From Candidatus Sulfotelmatobacter sp. (lineage in GTDB: Bacteria; Acidobacteriota; Terriglobia; Terriglobales; Acidobacteriaceae), in NCBI GenBank assembly GCA_030049565.1, contig JASIKQ010000327.1:1-5715 (forward strand): DNA of 5,715 nt, given 5' to 3'. Position numbers and translations under genes: made by a program. The notes beneath the pieces are model-generated. The model was not told where the DNA came from. It saw nothing but the letters and a program-made list of their open reading frames with translations, and made no database searches. Of this stretch, positions 1 to 5,552 are shown piece by piece; positions within the stretch are counted from its first letter, which is position 1, and each line of letters opens with the position of its first letter.

Positions 1-12
1 AGCAAGTAACTT

Positions 13-33
13 CTAGCTGCTAGCTCCTAGCTA
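13..33. repeat. Short heptamer tandem repeat CTAGCTN x3
   Basis: Three CTAGCT units start at 13, 20 and 27, giving an exact 7-base period (CTAGCTG, CTAGCTC, CTAGCTA). The unit is built of the palindromes CTAG and AGCT, so the tract reads similarly on both strands. It lies in a stretch with stop codons in all three plus-strand frames, so it is intergenic. Function is unknown; it could be a simple-sequence tract or the edge of a longer dispersed repeat continuing to the left. Confidence 0.6.
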
Positions 34-121
34 GCCCGTCTTACTTCGGGACGCGGTTCGAAGATTACAGGATTGATTGGTAGGTAGCAGACTCGCCAGA
101 CTCCGCATCTCGCGAGCGTTC

Positions 122-151
122 AGGCGCCGGCAAAAATCCGGCGCCTTTTTT
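122..151 (+). terminator. Rho-independent terminator of an upstream plus-strand transcript
   Basis: A perfect 8-bp GC stem (GGCGCCGG at 123-130 pairing with CCGGCGCC at 138-145), extended by an A-T pair (122/146), encloses the 7-base loop CAAAAAT. Six T residues follow immediately (146-151). The T-tract is on the plus strand only, so this ends a transcript entering from the left of the window. No coding frame remains open from position 1 to the hairpin, so the stop codon of that gene lies outside the window and this is its 3' untranslated region. Confidence 0.87.
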
Positions 152-261
152 CAAAACATCAGTTTGCGCAGCGTAGATAACGAAAACGACTCCGGTGGTT
201 ACAAAATAAGGTGATCTGGTTCTTCGATCGCCATGGCTGAGCCTATGTTTCCCGCCGGGCG

Positions 262-435
262 TTAGGCGGCAGTTTCCCGCTCTTCATCCTCCTCGCGCGG
301 CCCATTGACCGCTCGCTCCGATTTTTCATCGTCCTGGCGTGGCCCGTTAACCATTGTGTCCCATTTTTCATCGTCCTGGCGTGGCCCGTTAACCAGCCGG
401 TTCGGGCTGTTGGGTTTTGAAACATCCGTTCTCAT
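262..435 (-). CDS. Acidic 57-residue micro-protein with three 14-residue repeats
   Basis: The family is not recognised. The protein is a 14-residue head (MRTDVSKPNSPNRL), three consecutive 14-residue units, and a final alanine. The units are VNGPRQDDEKWDTM, VNGPRQDDEKSERA and VNGPREEDEERETA. It is strongly hydrophilic and acidic (15 D/E against 10 K/R), with no signal peptide, membrane segment or cysteine, so disorder is likely. The ATG at 435 is chosen because GGAGGT lies 7 bases upstream; an in-frame ATG at 474 would put that site inside the gene and has no ribosome site of its own. The frame is supported by silent third-base changes between units (GTT/GTC, AAC/AAT, CCA/CCG). The stop is TAA at 262-264. 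Its nearest neighbour is mglA, 258 bases upstream on the same strand. Possible roles include a repeat-core peptide precursor or a disordered binding peptide; both are guesses. Confidence 0.65.
   Translation of the reverse strand: MRTDVSKPNSPNRLVNGPRQDDEKWDTMVNGPRQDDEKSERAVNGPREEDEERETAA
279..395 (-). repeat. 42-bp tandem repeat inside the micro-protein gene
   Basis: Two 33-base blocks (321-353 and 363-395) are identical and offset by exactly 42 bases. A third, diverged copy begins a further 42 bases away (279-311). The 42-base period equals 14 codons, so copy number can change without breaking the frame. The identity of two copies and divergence of the third suggest a recent duplication of one unit. 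Confidence 0.85.
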
Positions 436-442
436 CGTCGAT

Positions 443-448
443 ACCTCC
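443..448 (-). promoter_or_regulatory. Shine-Dalgarno site of the repeat micro-protein
   Basis: GGAGGT on the minus strand is followed by a 7-base spacer (442-436) and the ATG at 435-433. Near-consensus match and optimal spacing make this the deciding evidence for the 57-residue start rather than the longer 70-residue reading. Confidence 0.75.
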
Positions 449-478
449 ACCCGTTTAGATTCATCTGTAAACATTTTA

Positions 479-494
479 GCAGCTTCATGGCTGC
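479..494. repeat. Small inverted repeat in the micro-protein 5' leader
   Basis: GCAGC (479-483) and GCTGC (490-494) flank a 6-base loop, about 45 bases upstream of the micro-protein start. In the minus-strand RNA it would form a 5-bp GC hairpin in the leader. There is no T-tract, so it is not a terminator. It could be a leader structure or chance. Confidence 0.35.
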
Positions 495-650
495 AACTTT
501 ATTTGGTTTGTGGAGGTTAAAGGGATAGTACTTTCTTATTAAAGCGCAAGGTAAAAAATGCTGAGGTTGGCAAAATTTTTTTAGGAATCGGCTGGACTCT
601 CATTAAAGTTGGGGGAATTTTCGGACGCTCTCGAGTTTTTTGGTAGCGGA

Positions 651-686
651 CAAGTTTAATTCCGCACTTCCCTTGAATTGAACTTG
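651..686. repeat. 12-bp inverted repeat just downstream of mglA
   Basis: CAAGTTTAATTC (651-662) and GAATTGAACTTG (675-686) are complementary at 11 of 12 positions across a 12-base loop. The odd position is a G-U pair in plus-strand RNA and a C-A mismatch in minus-strand RNA. The repeat begins 8 bases past the mglA stop codon (694-696). No T-tract follows on the minus strand, so it is not a typical intrinsic terminator; it may stabilise the mglA 3' end or be a protein-binding site. Confidence 0.5.
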
Positions 687-693
687 AGTACAA

Positions 694-1281
694 TTACCCA
701 CCGGCTTTGAGTTCGGTGAGAACTTGCTTCGCGATCTCTTTCAGGGTTTCGAAAACGCCAGTCCCCTGGAAGGCCACAGCTTCGACCACAGGCTCGTTCT
801 TCTTGCGAAGTTCCTTGCTTAGCGTCTCGGCGGGAAGAATGTTGGGCAGATCACGCTTATTGAGCTGGAGCACATAAGGAATCTTGTGGAAGTCGTAACC
901 GTGCTCCTGCAAATTCGACATGAGATTGTCGAGAGCTTCGATGTTGGCATCCATGCGCTGTTCCTGCGAGTCGGCGACAAAGACGATGCCATCGACGCCG
1001 CGCAAAATCAGCTTGCGGCTGGCATCGTAGAAAACCTGCCCGGGAACGGTGTAGAGATGGATGCGGGTTTTGAAGCCGCGCACTGAGCCGAGATCGAGCG
1101 GAAGGAAATCGAAGAACAGCGTACGCTCGGTTTCGGTGGCAAGGGAGATCATCTTGCCCTTCTGCTGCTCCGCCGTCTTCTGATAGATCAGCTGCAAGTT
1201 GGTGGTTTTGCCGCCCAAACCGGCGCCGTAGTAGACGATCTTGCAATTGATTTCGCGGGCGGCGAAGTTAATGAAACTCAA
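694..1281 (-). CDS. mglA: MglA-type small Ras-like GTPase
   Basis: This is a bacterial Ras-like GTPase of the MglA family, a cytoplasmic polarity switch that marks one cell pole in its GTP-bound form and is turned off by the roadblock protein MglB. With the TTG start at 1281 it is 195 residues, the length of Myxococcus MglA, and residue numbers coincide. Visible motifs are the P-loop GAGLGGKT (19-26), the switch-I region with R53, TVPGQ with catalytic Q82 (78-82), VADS (102-105) and the base-specificity motif NKRD (141-144). Both residues used for hydrolysis in MglA (R53, Q82) are present, so it should be active. The P-loop reads GAGLGG where Myxococcus has GPGLCG. The TTG is preferred because GAGG sits 6 bases upstream and the product then begins at the family's SFIN start; a GTG at 1311 would add 10 unmatched residues. 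No mglB lies in the window. Confidence 0.93.
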   Translation of the reverse strand: MSFINFAAREINCKIVYYGAGLGGKTTNLQLIYQKTAEQQKGKMISLATETERTLFFDFLPLDLGSVRGFKTRIHLYTVPGQVFYDASRKLILRGVDGIVFVADSQEQRMDANIEALDNLMSNLQEHGYDFHKIPYVLQLNKRDLPNILPAETLSKELRKKNEPVVEAVAFQGTGVFETLKEIAKQVLTELKAGG

Positions 1282-1544
1282 GGCTTTCCTCGAAAAGCGC
1301 GGGCGACACACGGTCCCATGGGCGCAGCCTGCGCAAAATCTTCCCTATATGGGGGCTTCGGGCTTTTATATCACAGGGGCGGGATGCGGGGCAGGTTACT
1401 CAGGTTACCCCCTTTAAACTAGAGCCTCGGCCGTTGGATGGGTGTGACCGGGATTTATAGCCACCCGACAACAAGCTCATGACCGGCGCGTCCAAATATT
1501 TATTAAAATCAAGAACTCCACTGCGAGACCAACGAGCGCGAGCG
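1282..1544. other. Intergenic region between mglA and the DUF2267 remnant
   Basis: This divergent spacer must hold the mglA promoter on the minus strand and whatever once drove the plus-strand DUF2267 gene. AT-rich patches occur at 1344-1372 (including TATAT elements) and 1490-1512, but no pair of -35 and -10 boxes with good spacing could be assigned. No gene or RNA is recognised in it. Confidence 0.5.
1288..1291 (-). promoter_or_regulatory. Shine-Dalgarno site selecting the TTG start of mglA
   Basis: GAGG on the minus strand, within GAGGAAAGCC, lies 6 bases before the TTG at 1281-1279. Together with alignment of the product to the MglA N-terminus (SFIN), it supports TTG over the GTG at 1311. 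Confidence 0.6.
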
Positions 1545-1787
1545 ATGCCTGTCCCTTCGGAATATCAGCGGCAACGGATGACTTCTACAAGCTTCTAACG
1601 GATGCCCGGGACGCCGCAGGTCTGACAACGACCAATCAGGCATACACGATGGTCCAAGGTGTTCTCCAGGCTTTTCGTCGCCGCCTTGAAATTGACGAAG
1701 CGATCCGCTTCCTGAGTGTCTTACCGGTAGGCCTGCGTGCACTCTTCGTGGCCGACTGGTACGCGAAAAGGAACGTACGCCCCTTTG
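1545..1787 (+). pseudogene. DUF2267-like gene remnant: frameshifted and 3'-truncated
   Basis: The plus strand encodes a recognisable DUF2267-type sequence in two frames. The ATG at 1545 starts MPVPSEYQR; one missing base at the GG of 1570-1571 shifts the frame. The reading then continues from 1571 as ATDDFYKLLTDARDAAG, followed by TTTNQAYTMVQGVLQAF and FLSVLPVGLRALFVADW. Restoring a single G joins them into about 81 continuous residues. Similarity stops near RPF (1786), at the stop codon of the convergent VWFA gene, whereas I recall family members as clearly longer (roughly 130-145 residues), so the C-terminal part appears lost. The body frame stays open to 1861 but there it is only antisense to the neighbouring gene. 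It has no ATG, GTG or TTG before 1649, which is mid-domain. No good ribosome site precedes 1545. DUF2267 has no firmly assigned biochemical function. A sequencing error could explain the frameshift but not the missing 3' part. Confidence 0.75.
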
Positions 1788-3221
1788 CTATCGGCTGGCC
1801 GAAAGCACCGGATAATAGCCGTCTTTGGCGACGACTTTCAGGCCCGGACGGTGCACGATGACTTCAATGGATCGATACGCAGCGCGGGTGGGCACCTTGA
1901 GCGGGGCGGGATAGTAGCCGAGGGTGTATTGGTTGCGGGCTTCCATCATGGCTTCGGAATAAACGTCTTCGAGCAAGCGGGCCGACAATTCCGAGTAGAC
2001 GTCGCCGCCTCCGGTGGCGTGAACGTATTTGGGAAGAATGTCGCTGCGGCCCTGGTCGGGAATATGCAGTTGCTCGAGTTTGCGCAAGAGGGGAACCGCT
2101 GCGCCTTCCACGCCCACGGCTTTGACTTCGATGCCGCGGGTGAGCAGCACGCGCAGCACGTCGCGGTAGCTGGCCTTGCTGCCGGAATCGCGCCCATCGC
2201 TGATTACGAAGATAATCTTGCGGCGGTCGCGGGGGCGTTTGCCGAGGTCGAGCGCAGCTTGCAAAATGGCGTCATTGAGCACGTGCGATTCTTTCTGCGG
2301 CGTGTACACGGGCTCGGTGGGCTGGCCGACAGGAATGTTGTTGACGATGGGGCCGTTGGGCGCAAGCGGGCCGCTTAAAACAGGAGGGCCATTGTTGTAG
2401 CCGCGTTCGGTTTTCATCTGCGCCAATAGCGCGGTCATCTTGCGGTTGGCGGCCATGAAGTCCGTGACCTGGCTGACCGTGCTGCTGTAAGTGTAGAGCG
2501 CGACTTCATCGAAGGGTGCGAAGGCAGCGACCAGAGCCGGGAAGGTTTGATTGACCTGCTGCACGGCTGCATCGGGCATGCCGAGATCGATGACGATAGC
2601 GACGGAGAGCGCAAACGGATCGGAGCTGAAAAACGTCAGCTTTTGGGGTACGCCGTTTTCCTTGACCGTGAAATCGGTGGAGAGAAGATCGTCGACGGGG
2701 CGCCCATGATGATCTTTGACCGTGACAGGAATCTGCACAAAATTGGTGTGGACGACAAACGTCAAGAGTTGCTCTTGCGAGTTCGAGCCCTGCTTGTTCG
2801 AAGTACCGGGAGGCACCGTTTTCACCGGCGGCATGGGCGGAGGCGGAGGATTGCCTTGGCTCGAAGCCGAGTCACCGCCGGGCGGCGCCGTTTGATCGGA
2901 AGGCGGGTTTATCGGGGGATTGATCGGCTGGTTCGTCCAGGGATCTCGTTCGACTGGCTTTTTGGGCTCGGGACGCGCGACGGGCGGGGGTTCGGGAGCC
3001 GGCGCTGGCGGCTGCACCGTCGAGGGCGCGTCAGGGATGCTCGAATCTTGTGTGGGCTGGGATTGAGTCTGGGCGCCGGATGATGGCGCCTGCTGTTGGG
3101 GCTGCGATTGGGCGACGGCCGGGATCATCAGGCACGCGAAAGCCAACAGCAGAGCTATCGCAAATCGCCGCACGCGACACTTCGCGGCTGCCGTCTTGTT
3201 GTTCACAGACATCGTCCCCAT
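1788..3221 (-). CDS. Secreted VWFA-related acidobacterial protein (TIGR03436-like)
   Basis: This 477-residue protein fits the acidobacterial VWFA-related family: exported proteins with a von Willebrand A fold, thought to mediate protein contacts at the envelope. Order of parts: signal peptide 1-37 (basic start, hydrophobic core ALLLAFACLMIPAVA, cleavage after AVA); a Q/P/S-rich linker about 38-148; an N-terminal beta region about 151-200 (VQIPVTVKD, FTVKENG); the A domain about 205-410; and a C-terminal stretch with TLGYYP (433-438) and GYYPV (468-472). The first metal-site segment reads DLGMP (212-216) where DxSxS is canonical, so both serines are missing; SDGRD is present at 341-345. The ATG at 3221 is chosen for a GAGG 9 bases upstream and an immediate signal peptide; an ATG at 3212 and a GTG at 3281 are alternatives. 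It starts 99 bases after the propeller gene on the same strand, suggesting an operon. Substrate or partner is unknown. Confidence 0.88.
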   Translation of the reverse strand: MGTMSVNNKTAAAKCRVRRFAIALLLAFACLMIPAVAQSQPQQQAPSSGAQTQSQPTQDSSIPDAPSTVQPPAPAPEPPPVARPEPKKPVERDPWTNQPINPPINPPSDQTAPPGGDSASSQGNPPPPPMPPVKTVPPGTSNKQGSNSQEQLLTFVVHTNFVQIPVTVKDHHGRPVDDLLSTDFTVKENGVPQKLTFFSSDPFALSVAIVIDLGMPDAAVQQVNQTFPALVAAFAPFDEVALYTYSSTVSQVTDFMAANRKMTALLAQMKTERGYNNGPPVLSGPLAPNGPIVNNIPVGQPTEPVYTPQKESHVLNDAILQAALDLGKRPRDRRKIIFVISDGRDSGSKASYRDVLRVLLTRGIEVKAVGVEGAAVPLLRKLEQLHIPDQGRSDILPKYVHATGGGDVYSELSARLLEDVYSEAMMEARNQYTLGYYPAPLKVPTRAAYRSIEVIVHRPGLKVVAKDGYYPVLSASR

Positions 3222-3230
3222 GTATGCCCG

Positions 3231-3234
3231 CCTC
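3231..3234 (-). promoter_or_regulatory. Ribosome-binding site of the VWFA-related gene
   Basis: GAGG on the minus strand lies 9 bases before the ATG at 3221. It is a modest match, but the GTG at 3281 would add 20 residues ahead of the signal peptide, and the ATG at 3212 has only a GGGG 3 bases away. Confidence 0.45.
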
Positions 3235-3244
3235 GCCGGGCGGC

Positions 3245-3262
3245 CTATATCTATATCTATAT
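3245..3262. repeat. Hexamer microsatellite (CTATAT)x3 upstream of the VWFA-related gene
   Basis: Three perfect CTATAT units lie 24-41 bases upstream of the chosen ATG at 3221. On the minus strand the tract reads ATATAG repeats and contains several -10-like hexamers. It falls between the propeller gene and the VWFA gene, either in the leader or promoter of the latter or, if the GTG at 3281 is used, in codons for an IDIDIG stretch. Change of copy number would move promoter spacing but not the reading frame. Confidence 0.6.
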
Positions 3263-3320
3263 TAGACTGCGAATCGGCCACAGCGGGCTGGACAAAATTT
3301 TGCGTGTCGCTGTTTATGCC

Positions 3321-5462
3321 CTAGTGTATCGTCTGCTCGCTCTTTCGAACCGGCGGAGAGCTGGCTGAGCCTTCGAACTTGGGCGCGCCCAATTTCGTGA
3401 TCCACAGGCCGGAGTGGATGTCGTTGAAATACATCAGGCTGTTGAGCAGGTCGCTGTCGCACTTGACCGAGCACGGCTGGCCACCCCAGGTGAATGGCAA
3501 GTTCGGGCGGAAGCCCTTGGCATCGCCGGTCCAGAAGCGGGCGATTTCTCGCCCCTGGCGATAGAGATCGCCGCGCAGTTCGCCAGAGATATCGAGCACA
3601 CGCGCGCCGCCGCTGTAATAGCCTTCGTAGAGCATGTCGTTGGCGGCCCAGAAATTGTGCGACCCGCCCTCCGGAACTTCATACCAGGCCACTTCTTTAG
3701 GATGTTTGAGATCGCTGACGTCCATGACGTGGCAGATGGCGCGGACAGGAATGCGGTCGCGGTTTTCGAGCTCAAAAATGGCTGGGAAAACTTCGTCGCC
3801 GACGAATAAATAGTTCTTGTAACGGAAGACACTGTGCGTCCCAGCGAGCCAGCCGTCGCCATAGAGTTCGTAGTGGTTGAAGCGGTATTGGCTGACCAGG
3901 ATCGGATTCTCGGGGCTGCCTCCCGCCATCCCATTGCCGACATCGAGAATAATGAGTCCGTCGCGCCAGTAGGCGAGATAGGCGAGGCCATCTTTTACTT
4001 GCAAATCGTGCAGGTAGCGGCCGCTGGTCATCGACCCCATTTTGGTTTCGAACGTGACCACCGTTGGATTTTCGGTTTGCCAGCGAGCGACTTCTTTGGG
4101 ATGTTTGGGATCCTGAAAATCGATGATGCGCAGCGAGCCGGTAGCGTCGTCGGTGATGTAGACGTAATGACCGTCGATGTAGGCGCTGTGCACGCCGCCG
4201 GTGACGGTGGCCGTGTATTCGGAAAGAACCTTCAGGTGCGCAGCGTCGGTGGTGTCGAGGAAAACGATGCCGTTCTTGCGGTTGGAAGCTCCTTCGCGAG
4301 TGAAGACCCCGATTTTTTCGTCGGGCGTGGTGCTGACGTCGTTGATGAGCCGCGCGTCAACTTTAAGAGTGTCGAGAAGTTTCGGGTTGGCGGGGTCGGA
4401 AATGTCGTAGGTGAAGAGCTTGTCGGCGACCGTGGCGAGATAGGCATGATGGCCGATGATCCATTCTTCGGACATCTGAAGATCTGGCATGGGGACGTGG
4501 GCAACGACTTCGACTTCGCGTTCGACATTGCGCGGTCGCACTACAACGGATGCTGCCGCGCTGTGCTGTCCACTGCTGGCGGTGATGACGTAAATGCCGG
4601 CTTTTTCGGCGACGAAGGCACCGTCGGGATAGACTTCAGCTCCTTCACCGCCGATGGACCAGCGTACGGGAGTAGTGTTCGAGCGAACTCCGCCGGCTTC
4701 GATGGCTGAGGCGGTGAAGTGAAGCACGTCGCCGGTGCGTGCTTCGGTAGTGGCCGGCTTCACGGTTAGTTTGCGCACCGAGTCGCGAATCACTTGAAAG
4801 GTAACCGTGCCGCTGGCCTCGTCGGATGTGGCTTTGATGGTGGCGCTGCCGGGGGCGAGACCGGTCACCATGCCAGCAGCATCGACGCTGGCGATGGACG
4901 GTTTTTCAGAGGTCCATTGAATGGGGGCGCCGGTGCGAGGTTTGCCATCGGATGTGCGCGTGATAACCGTAAGTTTTTCCGCGCTTCCAACCACGACTGG
5001 ATACGCAGGCTGCTCGATTTCAATGCCAGCAACCTTTGGGTTGGCAACGTTGACCGTGGCGTAGCCGGTCTTGCCGGCGATCACAGCGCCGACGGTGACA
5101 ATGCCAGGCGCGTGAAATGCCACCTCTCCATTTTCATCGGCGCCGGCGACATCGAAAGGCGCGGCAAACCAGACGGAAGGCTTCTCATCGATGGGGTTGC
5201 CCGCGGCATCTTTGGCGGCGGCGCTGAATTTGACTTTTTCGCCGACGTGAACATCGAGCGCCTTCGGCGTGATCTCGACAACGGCGGGAGCGACTGAGGT
5301 CGAGGGAGATTCCTGTTTGGCTTCCTGTTTCGAAGAATCATCCTTAGCTGGCGATGTGTCTTTCTTGCTGGACGTATCTTGCGAGCGCAGGAGCGGGACG
5401 GCGAAGATTACGAGCGCTATGGTGAGCCATGCAATCCGATTTAAACCTTTGTTCTTCGACAT
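3321..5462 (-). CDS. Secreted Ig-like (Big_2) and LVIVD-repeat beta-propeller protein
   Basis: This 713-residue exported protein has no known enzymatic role; LVIVD repeats form propeller blades usually found in surface proteins. Order of parts: signal peptide or N-terminal anchor 1-28 (core AWLTIALVIFAVPLL, no lipobox cysteine); a charged K/D/S linker 29-58; three Ig-like domains at about 61-140, 143-225 and 228-309, the second with the clear Big_2 signature SIASVDAAGMVTGLAPG (189-205); then a propeller about 315-692. Blade-ending strands of the type LxIxDxxDPxxPxxL occur at 348-368, 397-418, 442-463, 501-528, 577-596 and 618-645, with a closing SGLWITKLG (684-692). Histidines recur in the blades (H425, H485, H543, H602, H683). 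C664 and C668 could form a disulfide. The ATG at 5462 has GGGAGGG 3 bases upstream. It precedes the VWFA-related gene by 99 bases, probably in one transcript. A role as a surface binding scaffold is inference. Confidence 0.88.
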   Translation of the reverse strand: MSKNKGLNRIAWLTIALVIFAVPLLRSQDTSSKKDTSPAKDDSSKQEAKQESPSTSVAPAVVEITPKALDVHVGEKVKFSAAAKDAAGNPIDEKPSVWFAAPFDVAGADENGEVAFHAPGIVTVGAVIAGKTGYATVNVANPKVAGIEIEQPAYPVVVGSAEKLTVITRTSDGKPRTGAPIQWTSEKPSIASVDAAGMVTGLAPGSATIKATSDEASGTVTFQVIRDSVRKLTVKPATTEARTGDVLHFTASAIEAGGVRSNTTPVRWSIGGEGAEVYPDGAFVAEKAGIYVITASSGQHSAAASVVVRPRNVEREVEVVAHVPMPDLQMSEEWIIGHHAYLATVADKLFTYDISDPANPKLLDTLKVDARLINDVSTTPDEKIGVFTREGASNRKNGIVFLDTTDAAHLKVLSEYTATVTGGVHSAYIDGHYVYITDDATGSLRIIDFQDPKHPKEVARWQTENPTVVTFETKMGSMTSGRYLHDLQVKDGLAYLAYWRDGLIILDVGNGMAGGSPENPILVSQYRFNHYELYGDGWLAGTHSVFRYKNYLFVGDEVFPAIFELENRDRIPVRAICHVMDVSDLKHPKEVAWYEVPEGGSHNFWAANDMLYEGYYSGGARVLDISGELRGDLYRQGREIARFWTGDAKGFRPNLPFTWGGQPCSVKCDSDLLNSLMYFNDIHSGLWITKLGAPKFEGSASSPPVRKSEQTIH

Positions 5463-5465
5463 TCA

Positions 5466-5472
5466 CCCTCCC
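5466..5472 (-). promoter_or_regulatory. Shine-Dalgarno site of the propeller gene
   Basis: GGGAGGG on the minus strand ends 3 bases before the ATG at 5462-5460; its GGAGG core is 4 bases from the start. The match is strong and the spacing slightly short. No other plausible start is near, and the signal peptide follows directly. Confidence 0.65.
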
Positions 5473-5552
5473 AGGCATGCAGGAAATTATTGAACTCAAC
5501 GTGACCCCGTGTTCCCTCAGGGGCGAAACCTTCATCATTTGGCAAGGATTTC

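Noticed and set aside
45..70. GGTTCGAA resembling a tRNA T-loop
   Set aside because: The flanking bases do not pair into a T arm or acceptor stem, and no anticodon arm is found upstream.
243..425. Alternative minus-strand frame through the 42-bp repeats (repeat TGHARTMKN)
   Set aside because: It has no ribosome site, and differences between repeat copies fall at non-silent positions in this frame, whereas they are largely silent in the frame called.
305..520. Plus-strand frame through the 42-bp repeats
   Set aside because: Its repetitive translation is only the complement of the minus-strand repeats; no ribosome site precedes its start.
1322..1334. Small hairpin GCGCA-GCC-TGCGC in the mglA leader
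   Set aside because: Only 5 bp with a 3-base loop, no T-tract and no anti-ribosome-site pairing; likely chance in GC-rich DNA.
1509..1742. Minus-strand frame of 77 codons between mglA and the VWFA gene
   Set aside because: It is the antisense of the DUF2267 remnant, whose plus-strand translation is recognisable.
1759..1778. Inverted repeat GTACG...CGTAC just past the VWFA stop
   Set aside because: Five base pairs with a 10-base loop and no T-tract on the minus strand, and it lies inside the DUF2267 remnant coding sequence; not a credible terminator.
1737..2378. Plus-strand open frame of 213 codons
   Set aside because: Antisense to the VWFA-related gene; composition is biased and no domain is seen. 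The true coding strand has a signal peptide and A-domain features.
2547..3083. Arginine- and glycine-rich plus-strand frame of 178 codons
   Set aside because: It mirrors the proline-rich linker of the VWFA-related gene on the other strand and has no independent support.
3834..4709. Long plus-strand open frame of 291 codons
   Set aside because: It is wholly antisense to the propeller gene, whose domains are clear on the minus strand. Its translation has no recognisable motif and is explained by GC-biased codon positions.
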